Positions 45,426 to 53,401 of a stretch of 64,000 bases of DNA are shown one piece after another. Within the stretch, counting starts at the first letter, position 1; each line of letters opens with the position of its first letter. Location: NCBI RefSeq assembly GCF_001662075.1, contig NZ_LYPL01000003.1, forward strand, positions 372,001 through 436,000, written 5' to 3'. The DNA is from Rhizobium bangladeshense (GTDB taxonomy: Bacteria; Pseudomonadota; Alphaproteobacteria; Rhizobiales; Rhizobiaceae). Made by a program: the position numbers and the translations under genes. Under the pieces are notes generated by a model that saw only the letters and a program-made list of their open reading frames with translations, made no database searches and was not told the DNA's origin.

Positions 45426-47903
45426 ATGAGCAATAGTTTCGACGATATTCCCTTCTTCGACGAAGAGCCGGGCGAGATGGCGCGCAAGCCGCAGCCGGCT
45501 GCCGCACCCGTCGGAAGGGCGCCCGCGGCCGGCGGGATCGCCGCCCGCGCCATGGCGGCGCGCGACGGCGGCAAGCGACCGGATTACCTCGCAGGCCTTA
45601 ATCCCGAACAGACGGAAGCCGTAGAAACCTTGGAAGGTCCGGTTCTCGTCCTTGCCGGCGCCGGCACCGGCAAGACACGGGTACTGACGACGCGCATCGC
45701 CCATATCCTCAATAGCGGCCGCGCCTTCCCCTCGCAGATTCTCGCCGTCACCTTCACTAACAAGGCCGCCCGCGAGATGAAGGAGCGCATCGCCCTGCTC
45801 GTCGGCGGCGCCGTCGAAGGCATGCCCTGGCTCGGCACCTTCCATTCGATCGGCGTCAAGCTTCTGCGCCGCCACGCCGAACTCGTCGGCCTCAGCTCCG
45901 ATTTCACCATTCTCGACACCGACGACGTCGTCCGTCTGATCAAGCAGCTAATCCAGGCCGAAGGTCTCGACGACAAACGCTGGCCGGCCAAGCAGTTCGC
46001 CGGCATGATCGACACCTGGAAGAACAAGGGTCTCGGCCCCGCCGATATCCCCGAAGGCGACGCCCGCGCCTTTGCCAATGGCCGCGGCCGCGATCTCTAT
46101 TTCGCCTATCAGGCGCGCCTGACGACGCTGAACGCCTGCGATTTCGGCGACTTGCTGATGCATCCGATCGCGATCTTCCGCAAGAACCCGGATCTGCTCA
46201 AGGAATATCACGGCCGCTTCCGCTACATCCTCGTCGACGAGTACCAGGACACCAACACCGCCCAATATATGTGGCTGAGGCTGCTGGCTCAGCGCGCCAA
46301 GGGCGAGCCGCAGAATGTCTGCTGCGTCGGCGACGACGATCAGTCGATCTACGGTTGGCGCGGTGCCGAGGTCGACAATATCCTGCGCTTCGAGAAGGAT
46401 TTCCCCGGCGCCAAGGTGATCAAGCTCGAACGCAATTACCGCTCTACCGAACATATCCTCGGTGCCGCCGCCCATCTGATCGCCCATAATGAAGGCCGCC
46501 TGGGCAAGACGCTGTTCACCGACCGCGCCGATCCCGATGACGTCAAGGTGCAGGTCCACGCCTCCTGGGATTCGGAGGAGGAAGCTCGCGCCATCGGCGA
46601 AGAAATCGAGCAGCTCCAGCGAACCAAGCATCTGCTGAACGACATGGCGATCCTCGTGCGCGCCTCCTTCCAGATGCGCGAATTCGAAGACCGCTTCGTT
46701 ACCCTCGGCCTCAACTACCGCGTCATCGGCGGCCCGCGCTTCTATGAGCGCTTGGAAATCCGCGATGCCATGGCCTATTTCCGCCTGGTGGCGCAGCCCG
46801 CCGACGACCTCGCCTTCGAACGCATCATCAACACGCCGAAGCGCGGCCTCGGCGATACGACGGTGCGCGCCCTGCACGATTATGCGCGCGCCCGCGACAT
46901 CCCGATGCTGGCGGCAGCGGCCGACATCATCGAGACGGACGAGCTGAAGCCGAAGGCGCGCAAAGCCCTCTTCGACGTGATTCAATCTTTCCGCCGATGG
47001 CAGGAACTGCTTGAAAACACACCGCATACCGAACTAGCCGAGCAGATCCTCGAAGAGTCCGGCTATACCGACATGTGGAAGAACGACAAGAGCGCCGAAG
47101 CGCCGGGCCGCCTGGAAAACCTCAAGGAACTCATCCGCTCGATGGAAAGCTTCGAGTCGATGCGCGGCTTCCTCGAACACGTCTCACTCGTCATGGACGC
47201 CGAGACCAACGAGAATCTCGACGCCGTCTCGATCATGACGCTCCACTCCGCAAAGGGCTTGGAATTCGACACCGTCTTCCTGCCCGGCTGGGAGGAAGGC
47301 CTGTTCCCGCACCAGCGCTCGCTGGATGAGAGCGGCCGCGCCGGCCTGGAGGAAGAACGACGGCTGGCCTATGTCGGCATTACCCGCGCCAAGCGCCGCT
47401 GCCATATCTGGTTTGTCTCCAACCGCCGCATTCACGGCCTCTGGCAATCGACCCTGCCCTCGCGTTTCCTCGACGAACTGCCGGACACCCATGTCGAGGT
47501 CGCCGAGATGGAGCAGAGCTACGGCGGTTACGGCCGCGGCGGCTACGGCCAGTCCCGCTTCGACAAGGCCGAGCCTTTCGCCAACTCCTATTCCACGCCC
47601 GGCTGGAAACGCGCCCAGGCCAACAGGACCGACGCCACGCGCGACAACTGGGGCACCCGCTCCGGCCACGCCGTCGAACGCATCGGCTATGGCGAAAGCG
47701 GCCCGAAGGGACGCACGATCGATGGCGAACTGGTGGCGAAGTCGACCTCGTCGGAGCCGTCGCGCTTCACTCTCGGCGATCGCGTATTCCACATGAAGTT
47801 CGGCAATGGCAACATTACCGGCATCGAAGGCAACAAGCTGACGATCGACTTCGACCGTGCGGGGCAGAAGCGGGTGCTGGACGGCTTCGTCGAGCGCGTC
47901 TGA
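45426..47903 (+). CDS. uvrD: UvrD/PcrA-type DNA helicase
   Basis: SF1A 3'-5' helicase for nucleotide excision and mismatch repair, 825 residues. The Q-motif region is LNPEQTEAVETLEGPVLVLA. Walker A GAGTGKT is at 78-84, motif II VDEYQDTN, motif III GDDDQSIYGWRGAEV, motif V/VI VSIMTLHSAKGLEFDTVFLP and VGITRAKRRC. A C-terminal Tudor-like RNA-polymerase-binding module, LGDRVFHMKFGNGNITGIEG, is present. Start at ATG 45426 (MSNSFDDIPFFDEEPGEM). There is no strong SD. An open upstream extension to 45285 is not supported. Confidence 0.94.
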   Translation: MSNSFDDIPFFDEEPGEMARKPQPAAAPVGRAPAAGGIAARAMAARDGGKRPDYLAGLNPEQTEAVETLEGPVLVLAGAGTGKTRVLTTRIAHILNSGRAFPSQILAVTFTNKAAREMKERIALLVGGAVEGMPWLGTFHSIGVKLLRRHAELVGLSSDFTILDTDDVVRLIKQLIQAEGLDDKRWPAKQFAGMIDTWKNKGLGPADIPEGDARAFANGRGRDLYFAYQARLTTLNACDFGDLLMHPIAIFRKNPDLLKEYHGRFRYILVDEYQDTNTAQYMWLRLLAQRAKGEPQNVCCVGDDDQSIYGWRGAEVDNILRFEKDFPGAKVIKLERNYRSTEHILGAAAHLIAHNEGRLGKTLFTDRADPDDVKVQVHASWDSEEEARAIGEEIEQLQRTKHLLNDMAILVRASFQMREFEDRFVTLGLNYRVIGGPRFYERLEIRDAMAYFRLVAQPADDLAFERIINTPKRGLGDTTVRALHDYARARDIPMLAAAADIIETDELKPKARKALFDVIQSFRRWQELLENTPHTELAEQILEESGYTDMWKNDKSAEAPGRLENLKELIRSMESFESMRGFLEHVSLVMDAETNENLDAVSIMTLHSAKGLEFDTVFLPGWEEGLFPHQRSLDESGRAGLEEERRLAYVGITRAKRRCHIWFVSNRRIHGLWQSTLPSRFLDELPDTHVEVAEMEQSYGGYGRGGYGQSRFDKAEPFANSYSTPGWKRAQANRTDATRDNWGTRSGHAVERIGYGESGPKGRTIDGELVAKSTSSEPSRFTLGDRVFHMKFGNGNITGIEGNKLTIDFDRAGQKRVLDGFVERV

Positions 47904-47928
47904 CCGCGCGACGATACCGCAGGGACAG

Positions 47929-48276
47929 TCACCCGAACATCCGCATACTGCTGAGCCCGAGGATATCGTTCAGCAGGGCGATCCCCATTCCGATGGCGAC
48001 GATCGACAATCCGATCAGGAACAGCCGGCGTGCCCGGTCGTATTTGACGGCGAGCAGCGAGTCTCGCGCCAAGAGATCGGCAAACACCTTCACCTGAATG
48101 GCGATGCCGACGGTCAGGAATGCCATCGGCAGCAGATCGACGCGGCTCCAGTCATTCGGGTTGGAAACCCACAGACTGATGAAGTTGAGCGAGAAACCAA
48201 GAATGATCCCGGTTGCCGTTAACGATCCGTTGCGGAAGGTTGCATCGATCTTTTCATCTGTCAGGGGTTCGGACAT
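47929..48276 (-). CDS. Small membrane protein, unknown function
   Basis: 115 residues with three likely helices (TATGIILGFSLNFISLWV, LLPMAFLTVGIAIQVKVFAD, RLFLIGLSIVAIGMGIALLN). The start is MSEPLTDEKIDATFRNGSLT; charged residues suggest a cytoplasmic N-terminus. I do not recognise a family. It is convergent with uvrD with a 25-base gap, and its promoter would lie in the 48277-48526 gap. Confidence 0.65.
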   Translation of the reverse strand: MSEPLTDEKIDATFRNGSLTATGIILGFSLNFISLWVSNPNDWSRVDLLPMAFLTVGIAIQVKVFADLLARDSLLAVKYDRARRLFLIGLSIVAIGMGIALLNDILGLSSMRMFG

Positions 48277-48324
48277 GGTCTCGGTCTCGGCTTGCTAGTG
48301 GGGCAAGAAAGGCAGAAATCAGGG

Positions 48325-48356
48325 CGGCCGGCAAGGCCGGCCTCTTTGCCGGCTTA
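48325..48356 (-). terminator. Inverted repeat after the 30-aa small ORF
   Basis: gccggcaa ... ttgccggc flanks a GC-rich loop immediately after the small ORF stop on the minus strand. The following T content is modest, so terminator function is only likely. Confidence 0.4.
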
Positions 48357-48446
48357 TTGAGACGCAACCGCACCTATCGCATTGGTTGAATTAGTAAATC
48401 CTTTTCCGCCGACTGCTACCACCAGTAACAGAATTAACGCTTGCAT
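48354..48446 (-). CDS. Candidate 30-aa hydrophobic peptide
   Basis: The ORF begins MQALILLLVVAVGGKGFTNS and ends TNAIGAVASQ before TAA. GGGAG lies 5 bases before the ATG, and an inverted repeat follows the stop. The first ~12 residues would form a short membrane helix or a signal-like segment. I recognise no family. The high Leu/Ile/Val content recalls leader peptides, but no biosynthetic gene follows it on this strand (the next is the 115-aa membrane protein). Confidence 0.4.
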   Translation of the reverse strand: MQALILLLVVAVGGKGFTNSTNAIGAVASQ

Positions 48447-48526
48447 GCGGGCTCCCGGGAATTCACTAGTTGATGCATCGGTGCACTTGGCATTTGCATA
48501 GCAATAACGCGAAGGGATTGGCCTTG

Positions 48527-49153
48527 ATGAAAGCGCTGCTGCTCGTCGATATCCAGAACGGCTTCTGTCCGGGTGGAAACCTGCCGGTGCCGGACGGCGA
48601 CAAGGTCGTGCCCGTCGCAAACAGGCTGATCGACAGCGGCAAATATGATCTGATCGTCGCCTCCCAGGACTGGCACCCGCCTGGCCACGGCAGCTTCGCC
48701 TCTGCCCATCCGGGTGCCGCCCCCTTCGAGATGGGCGAATTGTCCGGCAAACCGCAGATGATGTGGCCCGACCACTGCATCCAGGGCACGATCGATGCCG
48801 AACTGCATCCGGAGCTCAAGTCCGAAGAAATCGACCTCATCCAGCAAAAGGGCGAGGATCCCAGGATCGATAGCTATTCGGCCTTCCGCGACAATGATCG
48901 AGACGCTTCGACCGGCCTTTCCGATTTCCTCGAAGATCAAGGAGTGACCGATCTCGACGTCTGCGGTCTGGCGACCGATTACTGCGTCAAATTCTCCGCG
49001 CTCGACGCACTGGAGATGATGCCGGGCGTGCGCGTGCGGTTCATCGAAGACGCAAGCCGCGGCATCACCCCTGAAGGCGTCGCCGCTGCCGTCGAGGAGA
49101 TGCGGGCGCATGGCATCGCCGTGATCAACAGTGCGGATGCCTTGCGCGAATGA
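48527..49153 (+). CDS. pncA: Nicotinamidase (bifunctional nicotinamidase/pyrazinamidase)
   Basis: Hydrolyses nicotinamide to nicotinate for NAD salvage. 208 residues. Catalytic D8 (LLLVDIQNGFCPGG), metal-binding SQDWHPPGHGSF and nucleophile C153 (GLATDYCVKFSALDA) are all present. The cis-peptide region GVRVRFIEDASRGI also fits. Start ATG 48527 with AAGGGA about 9 bases upstream; the open extension upstream overlaps a palindrome cluster and is not used. Confidence 0.93.
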   Translation: MKALLLVDIQNGFCPGGNLPVPDGDKVVPVANRLIDSGKYDLIVASQDWHPPGHGSFASAHPGAAPFEMGELSGKPQMMWPDHCIQGTIDAELHPELKSEEIDLIQQKGEDPRIDSYSAFRDNDRDASTGLSDFLEDQGVTDLDVCGLATDYCVKFSALDALEMMPGVRVRFIEDASRGITPEGVAAAVEEMRAHGIAVINSADALRE

Positions 49154-49165
49154 ACCGCCGATCTT

Positions 49166-50776
49166 CTATTTCAACAGATAGGCATCGAATGTCTCATCGC
49201 TGCCGGCAACGGGGCCGAAACGCTTGACGAGGGTCGTCTCGCTCTGGAATGCGGAAATCTCCTCCGGCGTCAGAGACAGCAGCCAGCTGTAACTTTCGCG
49301 CAATGAGACGGGCGCGGCAATTCGGTCAAGCCGCTGTGAGAGAAGGATGACGATGGGCGCGTGCTCGCTCTGCTGCAGTTGCCGCGCCGTCTGCACTATA
49401 TCGGCAAGGCTGAGCGAAAGCCGCGCATTGCGGGTATACCGCACGATCGCGCCGAACCGTTGCTCCCGTAGAAGGTAGGTGCGATTGGGGATGTAATAGG
49501 GCAAGGGTTCCACGAGATAATCGGGATCCGCCATGACGATCGCATCCTTGAGATCCGGGCGCGATTGAATGAACGACCCGAGCTCCCGGGCTCGGCTCAG
49601 CGGAATGTCGGTGAAGAGGAACTGATGGACCTTTTCGATACCGGAGGCGACCTGCAGCGCCAGCAATATCATGAAGCACAGACGCCCGATCTTGACGACG
49701 CCACCGACTGACTCGACACCGGCAATGCCCGCGGCTGCCGACCGGGAGCGGCGGACCAAGGCAATCATGCCGATCATGAAGACCAACCATAGGGCCTGAT
49801 GTCTGTAGCTACCTGGGTAGACGAGCGTAAAAAGCAGCGAAAACCCTAAGAGAACCGATGCGGCCGCGAGCATCGCCGGCCGCCGATTGGCCAGCCCAAG
49901 TAGACTGCCATAGATGAGCACCGCCATCAGCGAGGCGAAAACCCGGGCGAGCGATGGATCAGCCACGACCAGCCGAAGGATCCTGTCGGGGTAGAACTCC
50001 ATGAAATAGGAACTCGCCCCGGCAAAGGCATAAAGGACCAGCGGGGCGAAATTCTTGCCTGCGAGATCGTTCTGCCCGGCATCGTTGAAGGTGGGATAGA
50101 CTGTCATCACGCACAGAACAACGCCGAACGCAGCAATGGCGGTGGCTGTCGCAAAGGCCCGATATGCTGACAGAGAAGGTGTTGGACGCGCCAAGACCAG
50201 ATCGAAAATCCAATAGGCAAGAAAGCCGCCGACCAGCACGACCGAGTGCACATTGGTATTTGCCAGCAAGGCAAACAACAGGCCGAGCACCATGCCGTTG
50301 CGCATTCCCCTCTCCCAGCTCAGGACGATAAGGAAGACCAAAAGCATGCTGATGCCGTAATTTCGCGACATCGCGGCGTAGTCGAAAACCGAAAAGCTGC
50401 TGAACAACGACAGCAGCATGATCGATCGCGGCAGTTCAAGCCTGAAAACAAGAAGGTAGGCCGAGGCGGCCGCGATCGTCAGCGCAACGATTTTCAGGAC
50501 GACGGGAGAGCCGACGACAAGATGAGCAGCGCGCAACAGGATATACCAGAGTGCTGGATGACCTTCGCCATGCATCTGGCGAAGCATATCGATGAAACTC
50601 GCTCCCTGAAGGGCGAGCGACAAGGCGCGAACCTCATCGCGCCACACGGCTTCTGACCAGCAAAGCGCGGATGCCAGCGCAAACCAGACCACCAAGATCA
50701 ACGTCTTGCAGAGCGTTGTTGATCGAGCTTCATCGATTTTAGAGACAATAACAGCCAACGGAAGCAACCCGGTCAT
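49166..50776 (-). CDS. GT-C-like glycosyltransferase / polytopic membrane protein
   Basis: 536 residues with about ten or more transmembrane helices. Near the N-terminus, ALCWSEAVWRDEVRALSLAL followed by GEGHPALWYILLRAA resembles the first periplasmic loop of GT-C (family 39-like) glycosyltransferases, where the Asp-Glu pair is catalytic. A soluble C-terminal part (~130 residues) ends the protein. It may transfer sugars from lipid carriers at the periplasmic side, but no acceptor pathway genes are adjacent. Tail-to-tail with pncA (12-base gap). Confidence 0.65.
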   Translation of the reverse strand: MTGLLPLAVIVSKIDEARSTTLCKTLILVVWFALASALCWSEAVWRDEVRALSLALQGASFIDMLRQMHGEGHPALWYILLRAAHLVVGSPVVLKIVALTIAAASAYLLVFRLELPRSIMLLSLFSSFSVFDYAAMSRNYGISMLLVFLIVLSWERGMRNGMVLGLLFALLANTNVHSVVLVGGFLAYWIFDLVLARPTPSLSAYRAFATATAIAAFGVVLCVMTVYPTFNDAGQNDLAGKNFAPLVLYAFAGASSYFMEFYPDRILRLVVADPSLARVFASLMAVLIYGSLLGLANRRPAMLAAASVLLGFSLLFTLVYPGSYRHQALWLVFMIGMIALVRRSRSAAAGIAGVESVGGVVKIGRLCFMILLALQVASGIEKVHQFLFTDIPLSRARELGSFIQSRPDLKDAIVMADPDYLVEPLPYYIPNRTYLLREQRFGAIVRYTRNARLSLSLADIVQTARQLQQSEHAPIVILLSQRLDRIAAPVSLRESYSWLLSLTPEEISAFQSETTLVKRFGPVAGSDETFDAYLLK

Positions 50777-50916
50777 CGAAAATGCCGTGACGATAGCGGC
50801 GCCCCGATAATTTGACGTTAAGGTGAAATATCCTGCTGGAGTGATCCGTCCGGTGTCGGTTCGGCTTATACCGATCCGTCCTTGCTTCTGAACGAACCAA
50901 ACATGGGAGTTGAGAG

Positions 50917-51582
50917 ATGAGAAAGCTTGTAACTGCGGCCTTCGTGAGCCTGGACGGCGTTATGCAGGCGCCCGGCGCGCCCGAGGAAGATCCGACCGGC
51001 GGCTTCAAACTTGGCGGCTGGACCGTCAATTACTGGGACGAACCGATGGGAGAGTTCATGGACGGGATTTTTACCGATCCCTTCGCTCTGCTGCTCGGCC
51101 GCAAGACCTACGAGATCTTCGCCGCGCATTGGCCCTTTGTCGGGCAAGACGACCCCATCGGTAAGGTCTTCAATGCTGCGACCAAATATGTCGCGACGAC
51201 ATCACAAGAGCCGCTCACCTGGGAGAATTCCCTTCCGCTGCGCGGCGATGCCGTCGCCGAAATCGCCCGCCTGAAGGAGCAGGACGGCCCCGACCTGCTC
51301 ACGCAGGGCAGCAGCGGACTGCTGCAAACGCTGCTGGCGCACGACCTGATCGACGAACTCCGGCTCCTGACCTTCCCGCTCATCCTCGGCCCCGGGAAGC
51401 GCCTGTTCGGCGCGGGTGCCACGCCGGCAGCCCTGAAGCTCACCGCCAACTCGGTATCGACAACGGGCGTCATCATGAGCGTCTATCAGCGCGCCGGCGA
51501 GATCAAACCCGGCAGCTTCGCGATGCAGGAGCCCTCGCAGGCCGAACTGGCGCGCCGGGAGCGCATGAAGCGCGAGGCCTAG
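50917..51582 (+). CDS. Dihydrofolate reductase-like (RibD C-terminal domain) protein
   Basis: 221 residues. RibD_C/DHFR-like fold: MRKLVTAAFVSLDGVMQAPG at the start, LLLGRKTYEIFAAHWP, and LLTQGSSGLLQTLLAHDLID ELRL followed by LGPGKRLF. Members are NADPH reductases of unknown physiological substrate and not true FolA, which is present elsewhere (17483). Start ATG 50917 with GGGAG 7 bases upstream. Its TAG stop is formed partly by the first bases of the adjacent inverted-repeat element. Confidence 0.85.
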   Translation: MRKLVTAAFVSLDGVMQAPGAPEEDPTGGFKLGGWTVNYWDEPMGEFMDGIFTDPFALLLGRKTYEIFAAHWPFVGQDDPIGKVFNAATKYVATTSQEPLTWENSLPLRGDAVAEIARLKEQDGPDLLTQGSSGLLQTLLAHDLIDELRLLTFPLILGPGKRLFGAGATPAALKLTANSVSTTGVIMSVYQRAGEIKPGSFAMQEPSQAELARRERMKREA

Positions 51583-51933
51583 AGCCTTTCCTGGTCAGAT
51601 TGAAGCATTCTGTTGGCTCAAACGGAGTCGGATGGTCGACCGGCCGACGCGTGTCGTAGCCTGGCTCTACGGCCAAGCCGGCCGGTCGATCAGCCGGCCG
51701 GTTTCAGCCAACCCTCCCGCAGATTTGCCAGGCAATCTGCAAGACTGAAAATCGCCGGACTCACTGATCGCTTCGCCCCGGCGAAGCGGTGCGGCCGGTG
51801 GGCCGGGCATCTCTAGCCAGGATGAGAGGCGATCGGCTCGGACGAACCTTGGGGTATGCCCATCGCCAATCGCCTATGCCCTGACGAAAACCTGCTCCGG
51901 CAGAATGCTTCAATCTAACCAGGAAAGGCTCTA
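51580..51933. repeat. MITE-like element with ~32-bp terminal inverted repeats
   Basis: Ends 51581-51612 and 51901-51932 are inverted copies (agagcctttcctggt.agat ... ) differing at one base. The ~290-base interior has no ORF with a ribosome site and several short GC-rich hairpins (for example gaccggccga..., ccggccggtcgatcagccgg). No transposase is encoded. It is bounded exactly by the RibD-C gene stop and the DUF2164 gene end. No clear target duplication is seen. It fills the whole 362-base gap. Confidence 0.65.
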
Positions 51934-51944
51934 AGGCGGGCCGC

Positions 51945-52208
51945 TCAGGCGCCCGCGGCCTTGTTCTTCTCGTCACGCTCGAGCAGATAGATGTCCTCGG
52001 CGAGGTCCTCCATCTTCTTCGAAAGGGCGGCGTGTGCATCACGAAGACCCTGATTGTAATAGTGAGCGCCGATCTCCTCGGCGAAGAAATCGAGCAGGAA
52101 CTCCGCCGGCAGCGCGCCGATCGGCTGGTCGAGTTCCGTCTCGAAATAGCGGCGGATGCGCGAGACGATCGCCGCTTTCGCTTCCTTGGTAAATTCGATC
52201 TTCTTCAT
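51945..52208 (-). CDS. DUF2164 family protein
   Basis: 87 residues: MKKIEFTKEAKAAIVSRIRR YF and LPAEFLLDFFAEEIGAHYYN QGL, the family signature, followed by a charged helix. Function unknown. Start ATG 52208 with GGAGAGG upstream (GGCGGAGAGGTGCCC). The open extension to 52238 is not needed. Divergent from azlC. Confidence 0.8.
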   Translation of the reverse strand: MKKIEFTKEAKAAIVSRIRRYFETELDQPIGALPAEFLLDFFAEEIGAHYYNQGLRDAHAALSKKMEDLAEDIYLLERDEKNKAAGA

Positions 52209-52340
52209 GGGCACCTCTCCGCCGGTTGCGATCAGCACGTTGATGCTTCAGCGAAATCGATTGATCAATCAACGAAATTCAATTGCCGTTGCAGGTCGCA
52301 GACCATAAGGGAAAGCTGGATTTCCAACAGGATCACCCAG

Positions 52341-53072
52341 ATGAATCGCGCCGACTTTGTTGAAGGTTTGCGGGGCGGCTCCGCCGTTGCGCTGGCGTCG
52401 GCGCCCTTCGGTGCGCTGTTCGGAGCGCTCGCGGTCGGAAACGGCATGTCGCTTTCCGAAGCCGCCTTCATGAGCGCCACCGTCTATGCCGGCGCCAGCC
52501 AGATGGTCGGCATCGAGCTCTTCGGCCACAATGTCGACGCCTGGCTGATCGTGCTGTCGGTCCTCGCCGTCAATTTTCGCCACGTGCTCTATTCGGCGGC
52601 GCTGGCGCGCTATATCGGCCATTTCACGCCGGTGCAGAAATTCTTCACCTTCTTTCTTCTCGTCGATCCGCAATTTGCCGAAGCGGTGAAGCGCAGCGAG
52701 GCCGGCAAACAGCTGACCTTCGCCTGGTATTTCGGCTTCGGCATCATCATCTACATTCCCTGGGTGCTGATCAGCGTCGCCGGCGGCATGCTCGGCGGCT
52801 TCATCGGCGATCCGAAGGCGATCGGCCTCGATATCCTGCTGCCGGCCTATTTCCTCGGCATCGTCCTCGGCTTCCGCAAGCGCGACAATTTCCTGCCCGT
52901 AGCACTCGTCAGCGCGGTGGCTTCCGTGCTCGCCTATCGCTATGTCGGTTCGCCCTGGCATGTAAGCCTCGGCGCTGCCGCCGGCATCGTGCTTGCCGCC
53001 CTGCTGCCATTGGCGCCGCAAGAGCCCGATCTCGAAGCGGACGCCCTTCAATCCGAAGTGCACGAGGTCTGA
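52341..53072 (+). CDS. azlC: AzlC family branched-chain amino acid exporter, large subunit
   Basis: 243 residues with about five to six membrane helices. Family sequence is seen in FVEGLRGGSAVALASAPFGA LFGALAV and ATVYAGASQMVGIELFGHN, and VNFRHVLYSAALARYIGHF. With AzlD it forms a branched-chain amino acid efflux system (azaleucine resistance, YgaZH type). Start ATG 52341 with AGGA 8 bases upstream. azlD begins 3 bases after its stop. Confidence 0.92.
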   Translation: MNRADFVEGLRGGSAVALASAPFGALFGALAVGNGMSLSEAAFMSATVYAGASQMVGIELFGHNVDAWLIVLSVLAVNFRHVLYSAALARYIGHFTPVQKFFTFFLLVDPQFAEAVKRSEAGKQLTFAWYFGFGIIIYIPWVLISVAGGMLGGFIGDPKAIGLDILLPAYFLGIVLGFRKRDNFLPVALVSAVASVLAYRYVGSPWHVSLGAAAGIVLAALLPLAPQEPDLEADALQSEVHEV

Positions 53073-53075
53073 GCC

Positions 53076-53381
53076 ATGGAATTCGATCTTCACATGGCGC
53101 TCGTCATCCTCGCCGCCGCTGCCGCCACCTTCGCCACCCGTATCGGTGGCTACATTCTCATTACCCGGATGAAGAGCATTCCGCCGCGTATGGAGGCGGC
53201 GCTGAATGCCGTCCCGGCGGCCGTGCTGACGACGCTGGTGGCTCCCGCCTTCTTCATCGGCGGCTGGGATTCGAAGCTGGCGCTGATCGTCGCCCTCTTC
53301 GTCGGCCTGCGCGTCTCCCACAGCTGGATGCTGGTCGCCGCCTGGGTCGTCGTGATGATCTGGCGCCACGCCGGCGTTTAG
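53076..53381 (+). CDS. azlD: AzlD family branched-chain amino acid exporter, small subunit
   Basis: 101 residues, four hydrophobic segments (LVILAAAAATFATRIGGYIL, MEAALNAVPAAVLTTLVAPA FF, LALIVALFVGLRVSHSW, MLVAAWVVVMIW). Partner of AzlC and translated from a start 3 bases after it. Convergent with pepP. Confidence 0.92.
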   Translation: MEFDLHMALVILAAAAATFATRIGGYILITRMKSIPPRMEAALNAVPAAVLTTLVAPAFFIGGWDSKLALIVALFVGLRVSHSWMLVAAWVVVMIWRHAGV

Positions 53382-53401
53382 CACCGCCGGGATGGACCCT
53401 C

